Shown piece by piece: positions 1 through 10,070 of a stretch of 64,000 bases of DNA. Below the pieces are notes generated by a model. The model had not been told where the DNA came from. It did no database searches and saw only the letters and a list, made by a program, of their open reading frames with translations. Each line of letters starts with the position of its first letter. The first letter of the stretch is position 1. Origin of the DNA: Davidsoniella eucalypti (taxonomy: Eukaryota; Ascomycota; Sordariomycetes; Microascales; Ceratocystidaceae); the NCBI GenBank assembly GCA_004009845.1, contig RMBW01000056.1, positions 1 through 64,000 of the forward strand, given 5' to 3'. Made by a program: the position numbers and the translations under genes.

Positions 1-187
1 TCATCTCAGACTCAGCCTTGGCCTTGTGCTGGGCAGCGGCGGCCTTCTTGGCGCGCTTCTGGGTGCGCTTCTTCAGCTCGTTCTTGGATATCATCTCGCC
101 GGTTTCTTCGTCCAGGAACAGCTTCGCAACAGCCGCCGTGGCCTCGGCCACGGCCGGATCGGCGGCGGGAGCAGTAGCGTCAGACAT
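1..187 (-). CDS. KRS1: Lysyl-tRNA synthetase, cytosolic (N-terminal fragment, runs off left edge)
   Basis: Reading the minus strand from an ATG at 187-185 gives 62 residues before the window ends. After an Ala-rich start the sequence reads KLFLDEETGEMISKNELKKR and continues into a Lys/Ala-rich basic stretch. This matches the N-terminal extension of fungal cytosolic lysyl-tRNA synthetases; yeast Krs1 has LDEATGEMVSKSELKKR in the same place. In that family the basic helix binds tRNA non-specifically, and the enzyme charges tRNA-Lys with lysine using ATP in the cytosol. The OB-fold and class II catalytic domains are outside the window. The ATG is chosen because the family motif begins about 20 residues later, as expected. 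The gene is transcribed away from the next gene at 4533. Identity rests on the N-terminal motif only. Confidence 0.8.
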   Translation of the reverse strand, partial: MSDATAPAADPAVAEATAAVAKLFLDEETGEMISKNELKKRTQKRAKKAAAAQHKAKAESEM

Positions 188-907
188 GGCAGGATCTTGT
201 GCTTGGTTAGTGGTCTGAATATCGGCGTACTGGGAGAATAAAGACAAGAATGCGGTTGGCGATGGGCTTGGTATGCTCTGTATTCGATCGATATCAAGAG
301 AGCTTAGCAGATCGGGTCGTCTCTAAACAAAACGGGGCCAAAGAAGTGGAGAAGGCAAAAGTCAGCCTATAAACAACAAAAAAGACGGAGGCGTTAAACG
401 GCGTTTTTGATAGTGTAAGAAAATGAGAATGTTTATTATGTTGTTATTCTCTTGTATACCTTTCGTATTTTGTTTTTCCAAGTCCAGCCTCGCGATTTAT
501 AGCCTCAGGAGTTCACTCTCTCCATGAAAATGATGACAAACGCTTCGTTGCCTCAATGCTTTATCTTAAGTACGGCTTTTAGTCGCCTATATCTCGAGCC
601 ACAGTTTATCATGGCGGGGTGACTCACCCTGTTCAGGCGCTATAAGTCAGTCGTCATATCTTAAAAGCCCAGCCAAATTAAATAAATCTTCAGCATTCAC
701 CGCCGTCATACCGTTGGAAACTATACACTCATTGTCTCCGATAGCTCTCTACACTTTAAAGATTTAAACTACATCTTTCCTTACCCATTTATGAGCATTC
801 TTCAGAATGTCGTCTCTAACCCACAAATATAGTTGTAACTATACTACTAGTTGTAGATAAACAATGTGTACGTCACATGTCTACGAACCGCCATTTTATG
901 ACTGATA

Positions 908-935
908 GCGATAAGAAACGAGCGTTTCTTATCGC
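908..935. repeat. Perfect 13-bp inverted repeat with two opposed GATAAG sites
   Basis: Arms 908-920 (GCGATAAGAAACG) and 923-935 are exact reverse complements around a 2-nt centre (AG). Each arm holds GATAAG, so two GATA-factor core sites face each other. The element lies about 0.7 kb upstream of the KRS1 start. It could be a hairpin or a paired binding site for an AreA-type GATA factor; the function is inferred. Confidence 0.7.
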
Positions 936-1393
936 AAATTCTAAAATGTGAAGGGTTGTGTTTTAGACAATTGACTTACTTGGGCATAGGCGATCACCAT
1001 TTAGAAATAATACGAGACGGTGGCGAACACCATCAATTTAATATGTAATCATCACAACTTTGACCGTATCCGAGTCGAAGATATTTATCCCATAAAAGAC
1101 TCATACACTAAACATATAAATATCTGTATATCAAACAAATATACGGAAATATAAGTAATAAACATTGCATAAAAATGAAATACTTTCAAGACATTGATAT
1201 GCCAATTGTATTTTCTTGTGACAGATGTCGCGAAAATTTCTAGACCTTATCAATCAGATTGTCTTTTCTTTCTCAACTTTCCGTCTGATTACTGATACGA
1301 TAATCTACGCCTTACTAAACAATGGAATAAGAAGGTAAAGATTGATAACCCGCAAAACACGGTATCGGCTACTGCTGACATGATCATGATATT

Positions 1394-1484
1394 ATCAGGC
1401 ATTTGCTCCACGTGTCGGGCTCTGACAGTAAGCCAAAAGCAGATCGGAGTCTTCGTTACCGTAACGTGGTGCTAAATGCCTGAT
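1394..1484. repeat. Imperfect inverted repeat, 20/21-nt arms, 50-nt spacer
   Basis: ATCAGGCATTTGCTCCACGT at 1394-1413 and the reverse complement of 1464-1484 differ by one mismatch and one single-base gap. The whole unit is about 91 bp with no ORF. It may be a hairpin-forming relic of a miniature inverted-repeat element, but no clear target-site duplication flanks it. Confidence 0.55.
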
Positions 1485-4400
1485 TTTTGCTGGTGATACA
1501 AGGCTATGGGATAGTCTGTAATTGAACATGTCAAATACGGGTAGTAAGTCGACGACATGTCGTCACTTGATGTTGACTTCCATACATACTCACGAGCTTT
1601 CCTCTGCAATATCTTAGGAATCAAGTTTGGCGACAATTAGCATCAAAGACGGACTAAATAAAGCCCTTAAGCATAGGTCCGGGCGCCTAGAAAGCCCAAT
1701 TTAACCATGTTAAAGGGAAATAGTAAAGGAAGAATCCAGCACGCGACAGACTTCTTATTGTGGCTCATGCCCCAGAATGACCCAAGCTGACCAAGCCTAG
1801 ATGCTGATCGTCGCTTTTGTTATGGACTGGAGAAAGTCCATTTTCAAATATTGGATATTGGAGAAGGCGATAAGTTTAATCCAACCAACTGTAAAATTAG
1901 ATTGCCACTAGTCAAATGTAGCCTCTTCCTCCTTGCTTTTGGTACGGATGTATATTCTTCTGTTACAGTAGTTGGAGGGGATATGGCTGTCCACGCAAGC
2001 CCAATTTTGATTTCACATAGCGAGGGCTTTGTGACGGGGGGCTGGTAGGCTGTGGTGCTGCTTGAGCGATTGATTAGAAGACAGACATGATACAAGGGGT
2101 TTGCTTGACTGGGTGTACTAATATACAGATACACATACTACACGAAATACATATGTATGCAGCTATCTGATATAGAACAAGAACTAGAAGTAGTACTATA
2201 AGAAGCGCATAACGAAAGGAAAGAAGAGCGAGCGGACAATACAAGCACCGATAGCCTTGTAGTGTTTACGCCCCACAATATATCTATTAATGTAATTCTG
2301 TCTGACATAAGCAAGCTTCGTGGCCAGAGGGAGCCGTTCAACGCAGGATGAAAAGCAAGAGTCCAAGGTGTGAAGTCCGAAGCAATCACGGCCTACGCTT
2401 CCAGGTGCACTAAGCATTCTGCAGTTCGTGCGAGGCTCAAGTACAACTGAGGAACCATCGCTAGCCCTTACAGCGTATTACAGCCTAGTCTGGCGGGTTT
2501 GCTACAAAGGAACAGGAACAAAACCACAACAACGTATATAAGAGCGACTCGGATTCTTAGCTGTGCCGATTTTATATGTCTATCAATATATATATAAGGA
2601 CCGTATGTCTGTTGATAGCATTAAATGTATCGTTTGATATGCTAATCCCATCTAGTTCCCACTTCTCTCCGAGGCTCTAGATACGAACATAGCAAGGAAA
2701 ATAAGAGAAACGGCCTTTTCCGTTAACACATTGTGACCTAACCTTCTAGACTTCTGCCAAGCCTTTCTCTGCCACATACTCAGATTTTTTTCTTCATATT
2801 TTGTGTACGTTGTTTTCTTTCTACGAGGCTAGCTAATGTACATCTAACCAACCCCCCTTTTATGTTCTCATAGTAAAAGATTTAATAACCTCGGGTCACA
2901 TTTTGATTTTTTTGGGCTCGTTGGATGAGACGGGATATCGAGCACGCGACCCTATATATAAAAAGAAGAGTTCGATAGTCAAAAACCAACCCACCAAGAA
3001 TGGAAGCATTTGCTGGTATGAGAGTCAACATTCGTAGCTAATTGCCAGTTATTCCCGAAAAAACTCGACAATCTTGGAGACGCCACTTGCCAAGACGTTT
3101 TTGAGATAGGGGCGTACACGCATAAATTCAGATGTAAATATATATATATATATACAAAATAATACGAAAAAACCGCATGTTACAGAAGTCGTGGCAGTCA
3201 AGAGAGTTCACACTAAACTACTAAGATGCTTGCTTCTCTCCCCAATACTCTTGTATATTTGTCTTTTGGCTCCAACAATCTGTGCTGAACACTCCATGTT
3301 CAGGGCATTTTGAATATCGAGTCTATTGCTCATTGTTCGGACTTGTTCGAGGTCTGTTCCCAGATGGGTATGTTGGATTATATAACCACAGACCACTACA
3401 CTTTCGGGCCCTCGTAAGTTGGCTGCTTTTAGTTTTTCTGCTTTGATTTTACTTGAACCTTGCTTTTATAACTATATATTCATCCTTCCAGCAAATACTT
3501 AGTTCCTTGACACCCCCTCGCCATAATTAGTTATTTCTCTGTTACCTTGATATATACAGATATCTCGTCCCTAGTCCCCTGAGTCAACCCGAACAGCATC
3601 TCGACTTTGTTCTTAGACCTTGGGCGTATTCCTAGGCCTGTTTCGAAGCCTGCTATCGCCACACTTCAGGGAACCAATCAGTTCCAGACTTGCCGGCCGC
3701 TTGTTCATCTATCCGTCCCATAGCCAGCGCCAAATTTCCGTGGGCGCTCTTCTTCTTGTTGTCATTGTCATTAGTGTACGTTGACGTCTCCTTGCTGCTA
3801 CTCTTTCTTTGTCTTAGACTGCCATCTTATTCTTCTTTTATTCCACCGAGCCTGAGACAAATAAAATTGGTCTTGGGAACGTACTCCAGAGTTTCAGACT
3901 CTAGATCCAAACATCCAAAATATATATAAGAAGTGCAGACTGAGAGGAGAAAAAAACCACCAGGAAGTCGCCCAACTTGGCAACAGCACCTAATACAGCA
4001 GAAACACGAACTAGAACTGCGGAGGCAGCTGCCAACCCGCCGCTCTTGCCGTCTGGGTGGTGATATTACGTCTTGGCACTTGCCTTTCGTTGGCTGGCTT
4101 TTAATCCCGGCCGTGGGTCGCCTACTTATTGTTTGTCCAGTATTACAATTCCGATTAGTTAATACTTTTTCTTTCTCTTCTCTTTGTTTCGATATTCATC
4201 CTTTTTTTTTCTTTTTCAGTTATCAACTTGGACTGCTATATCGCCCATTTCAACTTCGAATCTTGGGTGTTCACGCTATACAGAAAACATCCAGGAAGCT
4301 TATTTTTAACCTTCAACCTGGAGACGTCTTATTTTAACCAATTTATTCTTTTCTATTCTTCAGTTCTTTTTCGTTAGCTTATTTATATAGAGACGCTAAA

Positions 4401-4532
4401 CCTCGCTTCCATTATCTTTCCAAAATTCTTCCCTTTTTTCTACCCTTATCTGCTTTCATCGATACCGCCCCAAAGTAGGCTATTCTAGCAGACCCTACCC
4501 TCTAAATCAGAATCTCAGAGCAACAAAACACT

Positions 4533-5900
4533 ATGAAATCCCTTCAGTGTCTGCCGGCCGCCAGCCGCCGCCGCCGTCGGGCTCTTTCCGGTGTGCTCGT
4601 GTTTACGCTAGGCACCATGCTCTACATGACGAACCATCTCCTCAACAGCGTCGTCACCACCGATATCTTCGTGCTTGAGATCGACAGTTCTTTGCCCGAC
4701 GCCATTATCAACCCCGAATGGGATTCCCACGAGGGCCAGCCCAAGGCCGCTGACGACCCAGACGTCAACACCGGCGAATACAGCACTTCGCAGACGCCCA
4801 TGCTGTACAATACTGCCCGTCGGCCTCTCTTCGTCGGTGCCGGCCAGACGCCGCTCCTACGCGAAATCGACCATGCCTTGATTCCCACCGTCGAGAACAA
4901 GCGCCGTATCTTGATCGTCGGCGACGTGCATGGCGACAAGCCTGCCCTAGATCGTCTGCTATCTTCTGCAAACTACCAGCCAACCTCAGATCACCTCGTG
5001 TTTCTGGGTAACCTGATTGGTCGTACCGGACCAGCCGAAAACAGTGCGGCTCTGTTAGACTACGCTATGGCCCACGAAGCTACTCTGCTGCGTGGACCCA
5101 TGGAGGACCGCGTGATTCTAGCTACCTCTTCTTACCTTGCCAGTGTGCCATCGTCAAATCCGAACATCACACTGCAAGCGCCGGGCTCCGACGAACCGGA
5201 CAGTCTGGAACAGCAGCACTTTGCCCATGGCGACCATCTAGTCCGTGGCCTAGCAGCAGCATTATCGCCCGCTCACACAGAGTATCTCGGCAGTCTACCA
5301 GCTATTGCTTGCGTGCCCCTCGCTATTGGCAGCGATGCCAAAGGCGGCGCTACTTCCACCCCAGCCTCGGCTGGTCTCGCTCTCGTCCACGGCGGCCTTG
5401 TTCCTGGCCTACCTTTGAACCAACAAGATCCAAACGTAGTCATGACTCTACGTGGCCTGCAATACCCGCGTGAAATTGCCCGCCAGGTGGACGCTATGCG
5501 TGCCATCGACCGTATCCGGGAAGAACTGGAGGCCATGGTTCCCCCACGTACCTTTGGTCGTCGCACATACGACAAAATGGTGCGCGAAGAGTTCGATCGT
5601 CAGACCCTCCCTTCCGATCGTGACATGGTCATCGCTACAGACTTCCTTGAACATGACCTGTCAGATTATACCGAAGTATGGTCCGATATCTACAATGCAC
5701 GAGTCGAAAAGCAACCCTTTGACGAGCGTTACATGGTCGTCTACGGCCATGAATCTGGAAGGGGCCTCGAAGATGGTAAATGGACAGTAAGTCTAGATAT
5801 GGGCTGTGTCGAAGGCAAAAATCTCGGCTTGATGGCTGTCAGTATGACAAAACATGGCCTAAAGCGAGAAATCACAACGGTTAAGTGTGGTTGGTGGTAA
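4533..5900 (+). CDS. PPN2: Ppn2-like membrane-anchored calcineurin-type metallophosphoesterase, metal-site motifs altered
   Basis: Single exon, 455 aa. A basic RRRRR run (residues 12-16) is followed by one hydrophobic segment (about 18-40), predicting a type II membrane protein with its catalytic domain in the lumen. The fold is PPP/metallophosphoesterase: GDVHG at 130-134, VHGGL near 290, and a C-terminal VVYGHESGRG followed by SLDMGC. Organisation and order match the yeast vacuolar endopolyphosphatase Ppn2 family, which hydrolyses polyphosphate with divalent metals. Two usually invariant motifs are changed: the GD motif reads GN (159-160) and the GNHE motif reads GPME (188-191). The protein may therefore be catalytically weak or dead. 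The first ATG after the pyrimidine-rich leader is used and the frame is uninterrupted, so it is not an obvious pseudogene. It is convergent with the transaldolase gene, 565 bp downstream. Confidence 0.8.
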   Translation: MKSLQCLPAASRRRRRALSGVLVFTLGTMLYMTNHLLNSVVTTDIFVLEIDSSLPDAIINPEWDSHEGQPKAADDPDVNTGEYSTSQTPMLYNTARRPLFVGAGQTPLLREIDHALIPTVENKRRILIVGDVHGDKPALDRLLSSANYQPTSDHLVFLGNLIGRTGPAENSAALLDYAMAHEATLLRGPMEDRVILATSSYLASVPSSNPNITLQAPGSDEPDSLEQQHFAHGDHLVRGLAAALSPAHTEYLGSLPAIACVPLAIGSDAKGGATSTPASAGLALVHGGLVPGLPLNQQDPNVVMTLRGLQYPREIARQVDAMRAIDRIREELEAMVPPRTFGRRTYDKMVREEFDRQTLPSDRDMVIATDFLEHDLSDYTEVWSDIYNARVEKQPFDERYMVVYGHESGRGLEDGKWTVSLDMGCVEGKNLGLMAVSMTKHGLKREITTVKCGWW

Positions 5901-6465
5901 AAGAAAACCTCCAATATTCTCACCACAACTTCAAAGTGATTTCTTACTATCATCATATCTTTGTCTTTTTTTTGGTTTCTGATTGGTTGTTGTTGAACTT
6001 ATCTTGGGGAACATGCTTTCAACTCATCGGGAATTGAAAGTGGCGTTATTTACACTTGTTCTTTTTCTTTCTTTTATCATTTTGTCGTTTTTCTCATGCT
6101 TCTTATTATTGTTTTCATCATGGCATGAATCAATCTTCTTTTGTGTTCATAGCCGGAAGTCGCCAAATCAAGCGGTACATCATGAACTTACACCGTAGTA
6201 TTCGTATATTTATGTATATATCTATTTTGCTTATAACCAAATATCACAAACATAACATCTCTATATTTCTTCACAAAGTTTTAATTTGGTATCTCGAAAT
6301 TCATTATATTGTATGCATTTAGCTAATTTATTCTTGTTTTCGTCTCACGGGTCATGACTTCCTCTCATTAGACTTTATAAAAGCCATCATTATTCTTAAT
6401 TTTCACTTACGAAAATAGAAAATAAATCATATTCCAAAAGTAAATTCAACAAGTAATAGACGAGT
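5901..6465. other. Convergent 3' spacer
   Basis: AT-rich region between two stop codons, holding both 3' UTRs. Short open frames at 5983-6322 are low-complexity and show no protein signature. Nothing else is visible. Confidence 0.6.
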
Positions 6466-8262
6466 TTAAGCGGACAGCTTAGCCTTGATCAGACTCTCGA
6501 GAGTGACACCGTCAGCGGCGAACTTGCTGATACCCTCACGCAGCTTCTCGACGGCCATCTGCTCCTCGTTGAAGTCGAAGCGGAACAGAGCCTCGTTGGA
6601 GATGTAAGACTTCTTCTCGATGTTGAGCGAAGCGGCAGCGGAGGCATCCAGCTTCTTGGGAACGGCAGCGGTGGAGTTCAGAAGCTCCTCCAGCAGAGAG
6701 GGGGCAATGGTCAGGTAGTCGCAACCAGCCAGCTCGGTGATCTCACCAATGTTGCGGAAAGAGGCACCCATGACAATGGTGCTGTAGCCGAACTTCTTGT
6801 AGTAGTCGAAGATGTTCTTGACGGAGGCGACACCGGGATCCTCTTCCTTGCTGTAGTCCTTCTTGTTGGCAGCCTTGAACCAGTCAAGAATACGGCCAAC
6901 GAAGGGAGAAATCAGGAAAGCACCGGCCTCGGCGGCACCGATAGCCTGGACCAGAGAGAACATCAGAGTCAGGTTGCAGTTGATGCCGTGGTCGCGCTGC
7001 AGGATCTCGGCAGCCTTGATACCCTCCCAGGTGGAGGCCAGCTTGATCAGGACACGCTTCTTGCTGATGCCACGCTTCTCGTACAGCTGTGTAACACGTA
7101 TTAGCCAATCATATACCGCATTGTTTATCGACTAGAATAGACTGTCTTACAGAGATGATCTTCAGGGCCTTGTCGACGGAAGCCTTGACGTTGAAAGACA
7201 GACGGGCATCGACCTCGGTCGAGACCTTTCCAGGAATGATCTCCAGGATCTTAGAGCCGAACTCGACGAGTAGGTGGTCTAGAGCGGACTCGACCTGAGT
7301 GGCAGCATCACCACCCTCGGCCTTGGCAGTGGCGACGGCGGCGTCGATCAGAGCCTCGTACTCGGGCTTTTTGGAAGCAGCTAGAATCAGCGAGGGGTTG
7401 GTGGTGGCATCCTGGGGCTTGTACTTGCCAATGGCTAGAGATTATATGTGTTAGTTCTAAGCGGATCGTTGGGAGAAATATTGTTTTGTTGTATGTCATT
7501 CGAGAAAAGTGTTGAGGACATGTCTTTCTTTAGAGAGGGGAAGCACTAACAGGCAAAGTCACCTATGGAAACAAGCACATGTTAGTAAAACTATAATTGA
7601 GAAATGCGCATGTCACTAATTGAGGTTTGACTTACCGGAATCACTGACAACGACCTATGTTGAACAAAAAAACCGGATAATTAATTAGCGATGTTGTCCA
7701 ACTTTGTAGTGTGGGTGGTATAGCATAGATCCCGTTGGGGAAGGAAAGCTTTCGCGCCCTGATCCGGAAGGAGTCATGAGGCTGCAGCTTGAAGGAAGTA
7801 AACAAGCAAGTAAGCTCTTGCAAGGACGCAGCCTTGCATTGCATCACACATTCGCCAGGCCGAGCCAAATTGGCCGATGAAGCACAAGAAATGCGGTTCG
7901 CCTACTGGCCCGAAGCCGAGTTTAAATCAAGTCACTCCGTTGTTACTTGCGTGCAGAGTACACAGTCTCTTCCATGGTAGAGCAGGAGGCAACTCGGCAG
8001 CGCAATCGGAGATCAGCGGTTTAGAGAGCGGCGGGGTAGCTTGTAAAGAGCAACAAGCAGCTCGATCGAATGATGGCAGTGCGGCCATGACGAGTAAAGA
8101 CCGAAACTTCCTGTAGCAATTCCAAATCCGCAGCACTCCCAGCAGAAGCCGTCGTGAAGCTTCGGGAAGGCAAGCAAATATGCCCATAAACAGGACAGTG
8201 TGGGGGGGGGGAAGACAACTTACAGTGCCGGAAGCCTTGAGCTGATCGAGAGAAGTAGACAT
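6466..8262 (-). CDS. TAL1: Transaldolase (five exons, two microexons)
   Basis: Exons on the minus strand are 8262-8224, 7654-7636, 7562-7551, 7434-7151 and 7086-6466, giving 975 nt and 324 aa, the normal transaldolase length. The product transfers dihydroxyacetone units between sugar phosphates in the non-oxidative pentose phosphate pathway in the cytosol. Family landmarks are QLKASGT at the N-terminus, KPQDATTNPSL, the Schiff-base lysine in RVLIKLASTWEGI, and ISPFVGRILDW. The 19-nt and 12-nt exons are needed to complete the conserved VVVSDSGDFASIGKY stretch; each is flanked by GT/AG sites and introns 2 and 3 have ACTAAC branch points. Introns are 569, 73, 116 and 64 nt. The first, after codon 13, is unusually long, with a CTAAT branch site and T-rich tract before its acceptor. 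The start at 8262 matches the family N-terminus. Confidence 0.93.
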
Positions 8263-10070
8263 AGTGAGAGATGTAGTAGACAGTTTGAAGATACTTTGTA
8301 TTTCTTTTTGGATAATCGAACCCAAAAAGATGAATAAATAAAGGTGATATGGGGAACAAAAGAAAGAAAAGAGAGAAAAAGAAACTAGAAATTGCGGGAG
8401 GAGAAGCAAGATTTAAAGATTTGATAAATAATACGCTTTTTGAGGATCTGGCGGCGGGAGCAGGAAAAAAATAAAGGCAACAAAACACATAAAACGGAGC
8501 CTGTTTTACAATGGCTCAAAGCACTCAGGTAGTTATTGATAATATCATTTATTTTCAACTGGGTGGCTGATCGCGGCTTGTTATTTTTTACTTTATTATT
8601 TGTTTTGTTCGACAGATCTAGTCGAATTACCGATCTTTTAGCTAAGCTACGCAAGCTATTAGATATCAATTACCAATGATGAAGTCTTACCTATACAAGC
8701 TCTATCAACCGCCTTTTCCCCCACCATATGAAATCCCCTCCAAAAAAGCTCACAGCCAAAGGGGCCGAACTAAAGCCAGCACGTGGCCGGTTTCATGCCG
8801 CTCCTCGCCCATAAGCTATGAAGACCGAAAGGCCAGAGAAGCTGGGCAATGAGTACATTATTCGAATTGGGGGTGCCTTTGGTTTCTTCTTCCGTCAAAT
8901 CCATTGTTGAATAACTGTAAACACGGTATACTATACAGTACGTACGTTATAGTGGACTATGTCTGGCGGGGTTTCTAGTCGCTTCTGAGACGGCAGACTT
9001 GACTAAGACACCACAGGACGTCCCCTTTAGTAAAGTCCGATCGGAAGCGACTCGTTTCAATAGCTATAGCATTGAGGCGTATAATGCTTCTATGACGCAA
9101 AACAAGTAGCTGTAGCTTTGATATTCAAAAGTTGATGACAAATATCTTAATAGTATTCGTGATGTCTGTCCTGTGGGGTTTTATCTCCATTAGTGAAATA
9201 TGCTATTATTTTCTCTCGTTCCCAGTTCATAGTCTTTCTCATTGTCTTCATGAGGCTCTTAGCGTATGTAGTTGTAACTACTAATTGAAATGCCCCTCAT
9301 TCAACCAAAGCTATTTGTAAGAGAGCTAGTTATAGCACCCCTTGTAGCAAGACAGGGCCCCTAAAGCAGAAAATTGCATGTAATAGCTAGCATCCCCCGC
9401 CTTTTTATAGCCACAGAAGAATAGCACCCCTTCTACTTCTTCTGCCGCCTTTGTTGAGCCGCAGGAATCACAATCCGGCGCATCAACTTTTCTTTTGGAC
9501 GAGAAAAGAAAGAAAAAGAACGCCCTAACATAGAATCGTCGGCTAAAACGCCACCTGCGTGTTTTGACTGAAAACAAAGGCGTCAGACTTCTTTCAGTGT
9601 CCTTCTTCGACCCCCCGACCCTCCTCTGATTGTAGATGTATTGGTATAGTATTCTTCATTCTCCCATCCAAAAGGGTGTCCCTGGGTCCTTGGGGAGGCC
9701 GCCTGCATCAGATCTCGACTGGTCGGCCTCTGTGGATGCTACTTGCTCTTACAAATACAGATATATACAACTTATTAAATACATACGTACATAGACACAC
9801 ACATTTGTCACTACAGTATATCACTCAATATTTCATACAATTGATCGCTTACTAAAATAATCTCTGATGTGTGTAGTGTTTTCTATTGGTACAATGTCAA
9901 CCGAAAAATGGATGTATATATGTAATAACAGCAATCGCTGTACTGATTCTGTAATGGATATCATGATATCATCAACAGTATGTATAAAAAAAAATTAAGA
10001 AAATAACACGAAAGAAATGTAAAGCCTTAGAGACTCAAACAAAAACAACAATAAAGGAGAAGAGACTAGT
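8263..10070. other. 1.8-kb spacer: transaldolase promoter and 3' side of Tudor-SN
   Basis: The minus-strand region upstream of 8262 is pyrimidine-rich and serves as transaldolase leader and promoter. The rest is AT-rich. The open frame at 9326-9577 has no recognisable domain. A TACAGATA octamer is at 9756. No RNA gene was seen. Confidence 0.5.

Larger units (their letters stand above)
188..4532. other. 4.3-kb AT-rich divergent spacer between KRS1 and the Ppn2-like gene
   Basis: This is non-coding sequence between two divergently transcribed genes. I see no convincing exon, tRNA or transposon ORF. Open frames around 1844-2134, 2138-2417, 3208-3396 and 3690-4337 have no recognisable protein signature and atypical composition. 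The stretch holds a perfect 28-nt palindrome at 908-935, an imperfect inverted repeat at 1394-1484, a 14-nt palindrome at 1551-1564 and three TACAGATA/TATCTGTA octamers (1121, 2124, 3555). The last 400 bases before 4533 are strongly pyrimidine-rich on the plus strand, typical of a filamentous-fungal core promoter and leader. Confidence 0.6.

Noticed and set aside
7927..8488. Two 155-160-codon minus-strand frames upstream of transaldolase exon 2
   Set aside because: They cover transaldolase exon 1, its leader and its long first intron; only MSTSLDQLKASGT is real coding sequence.
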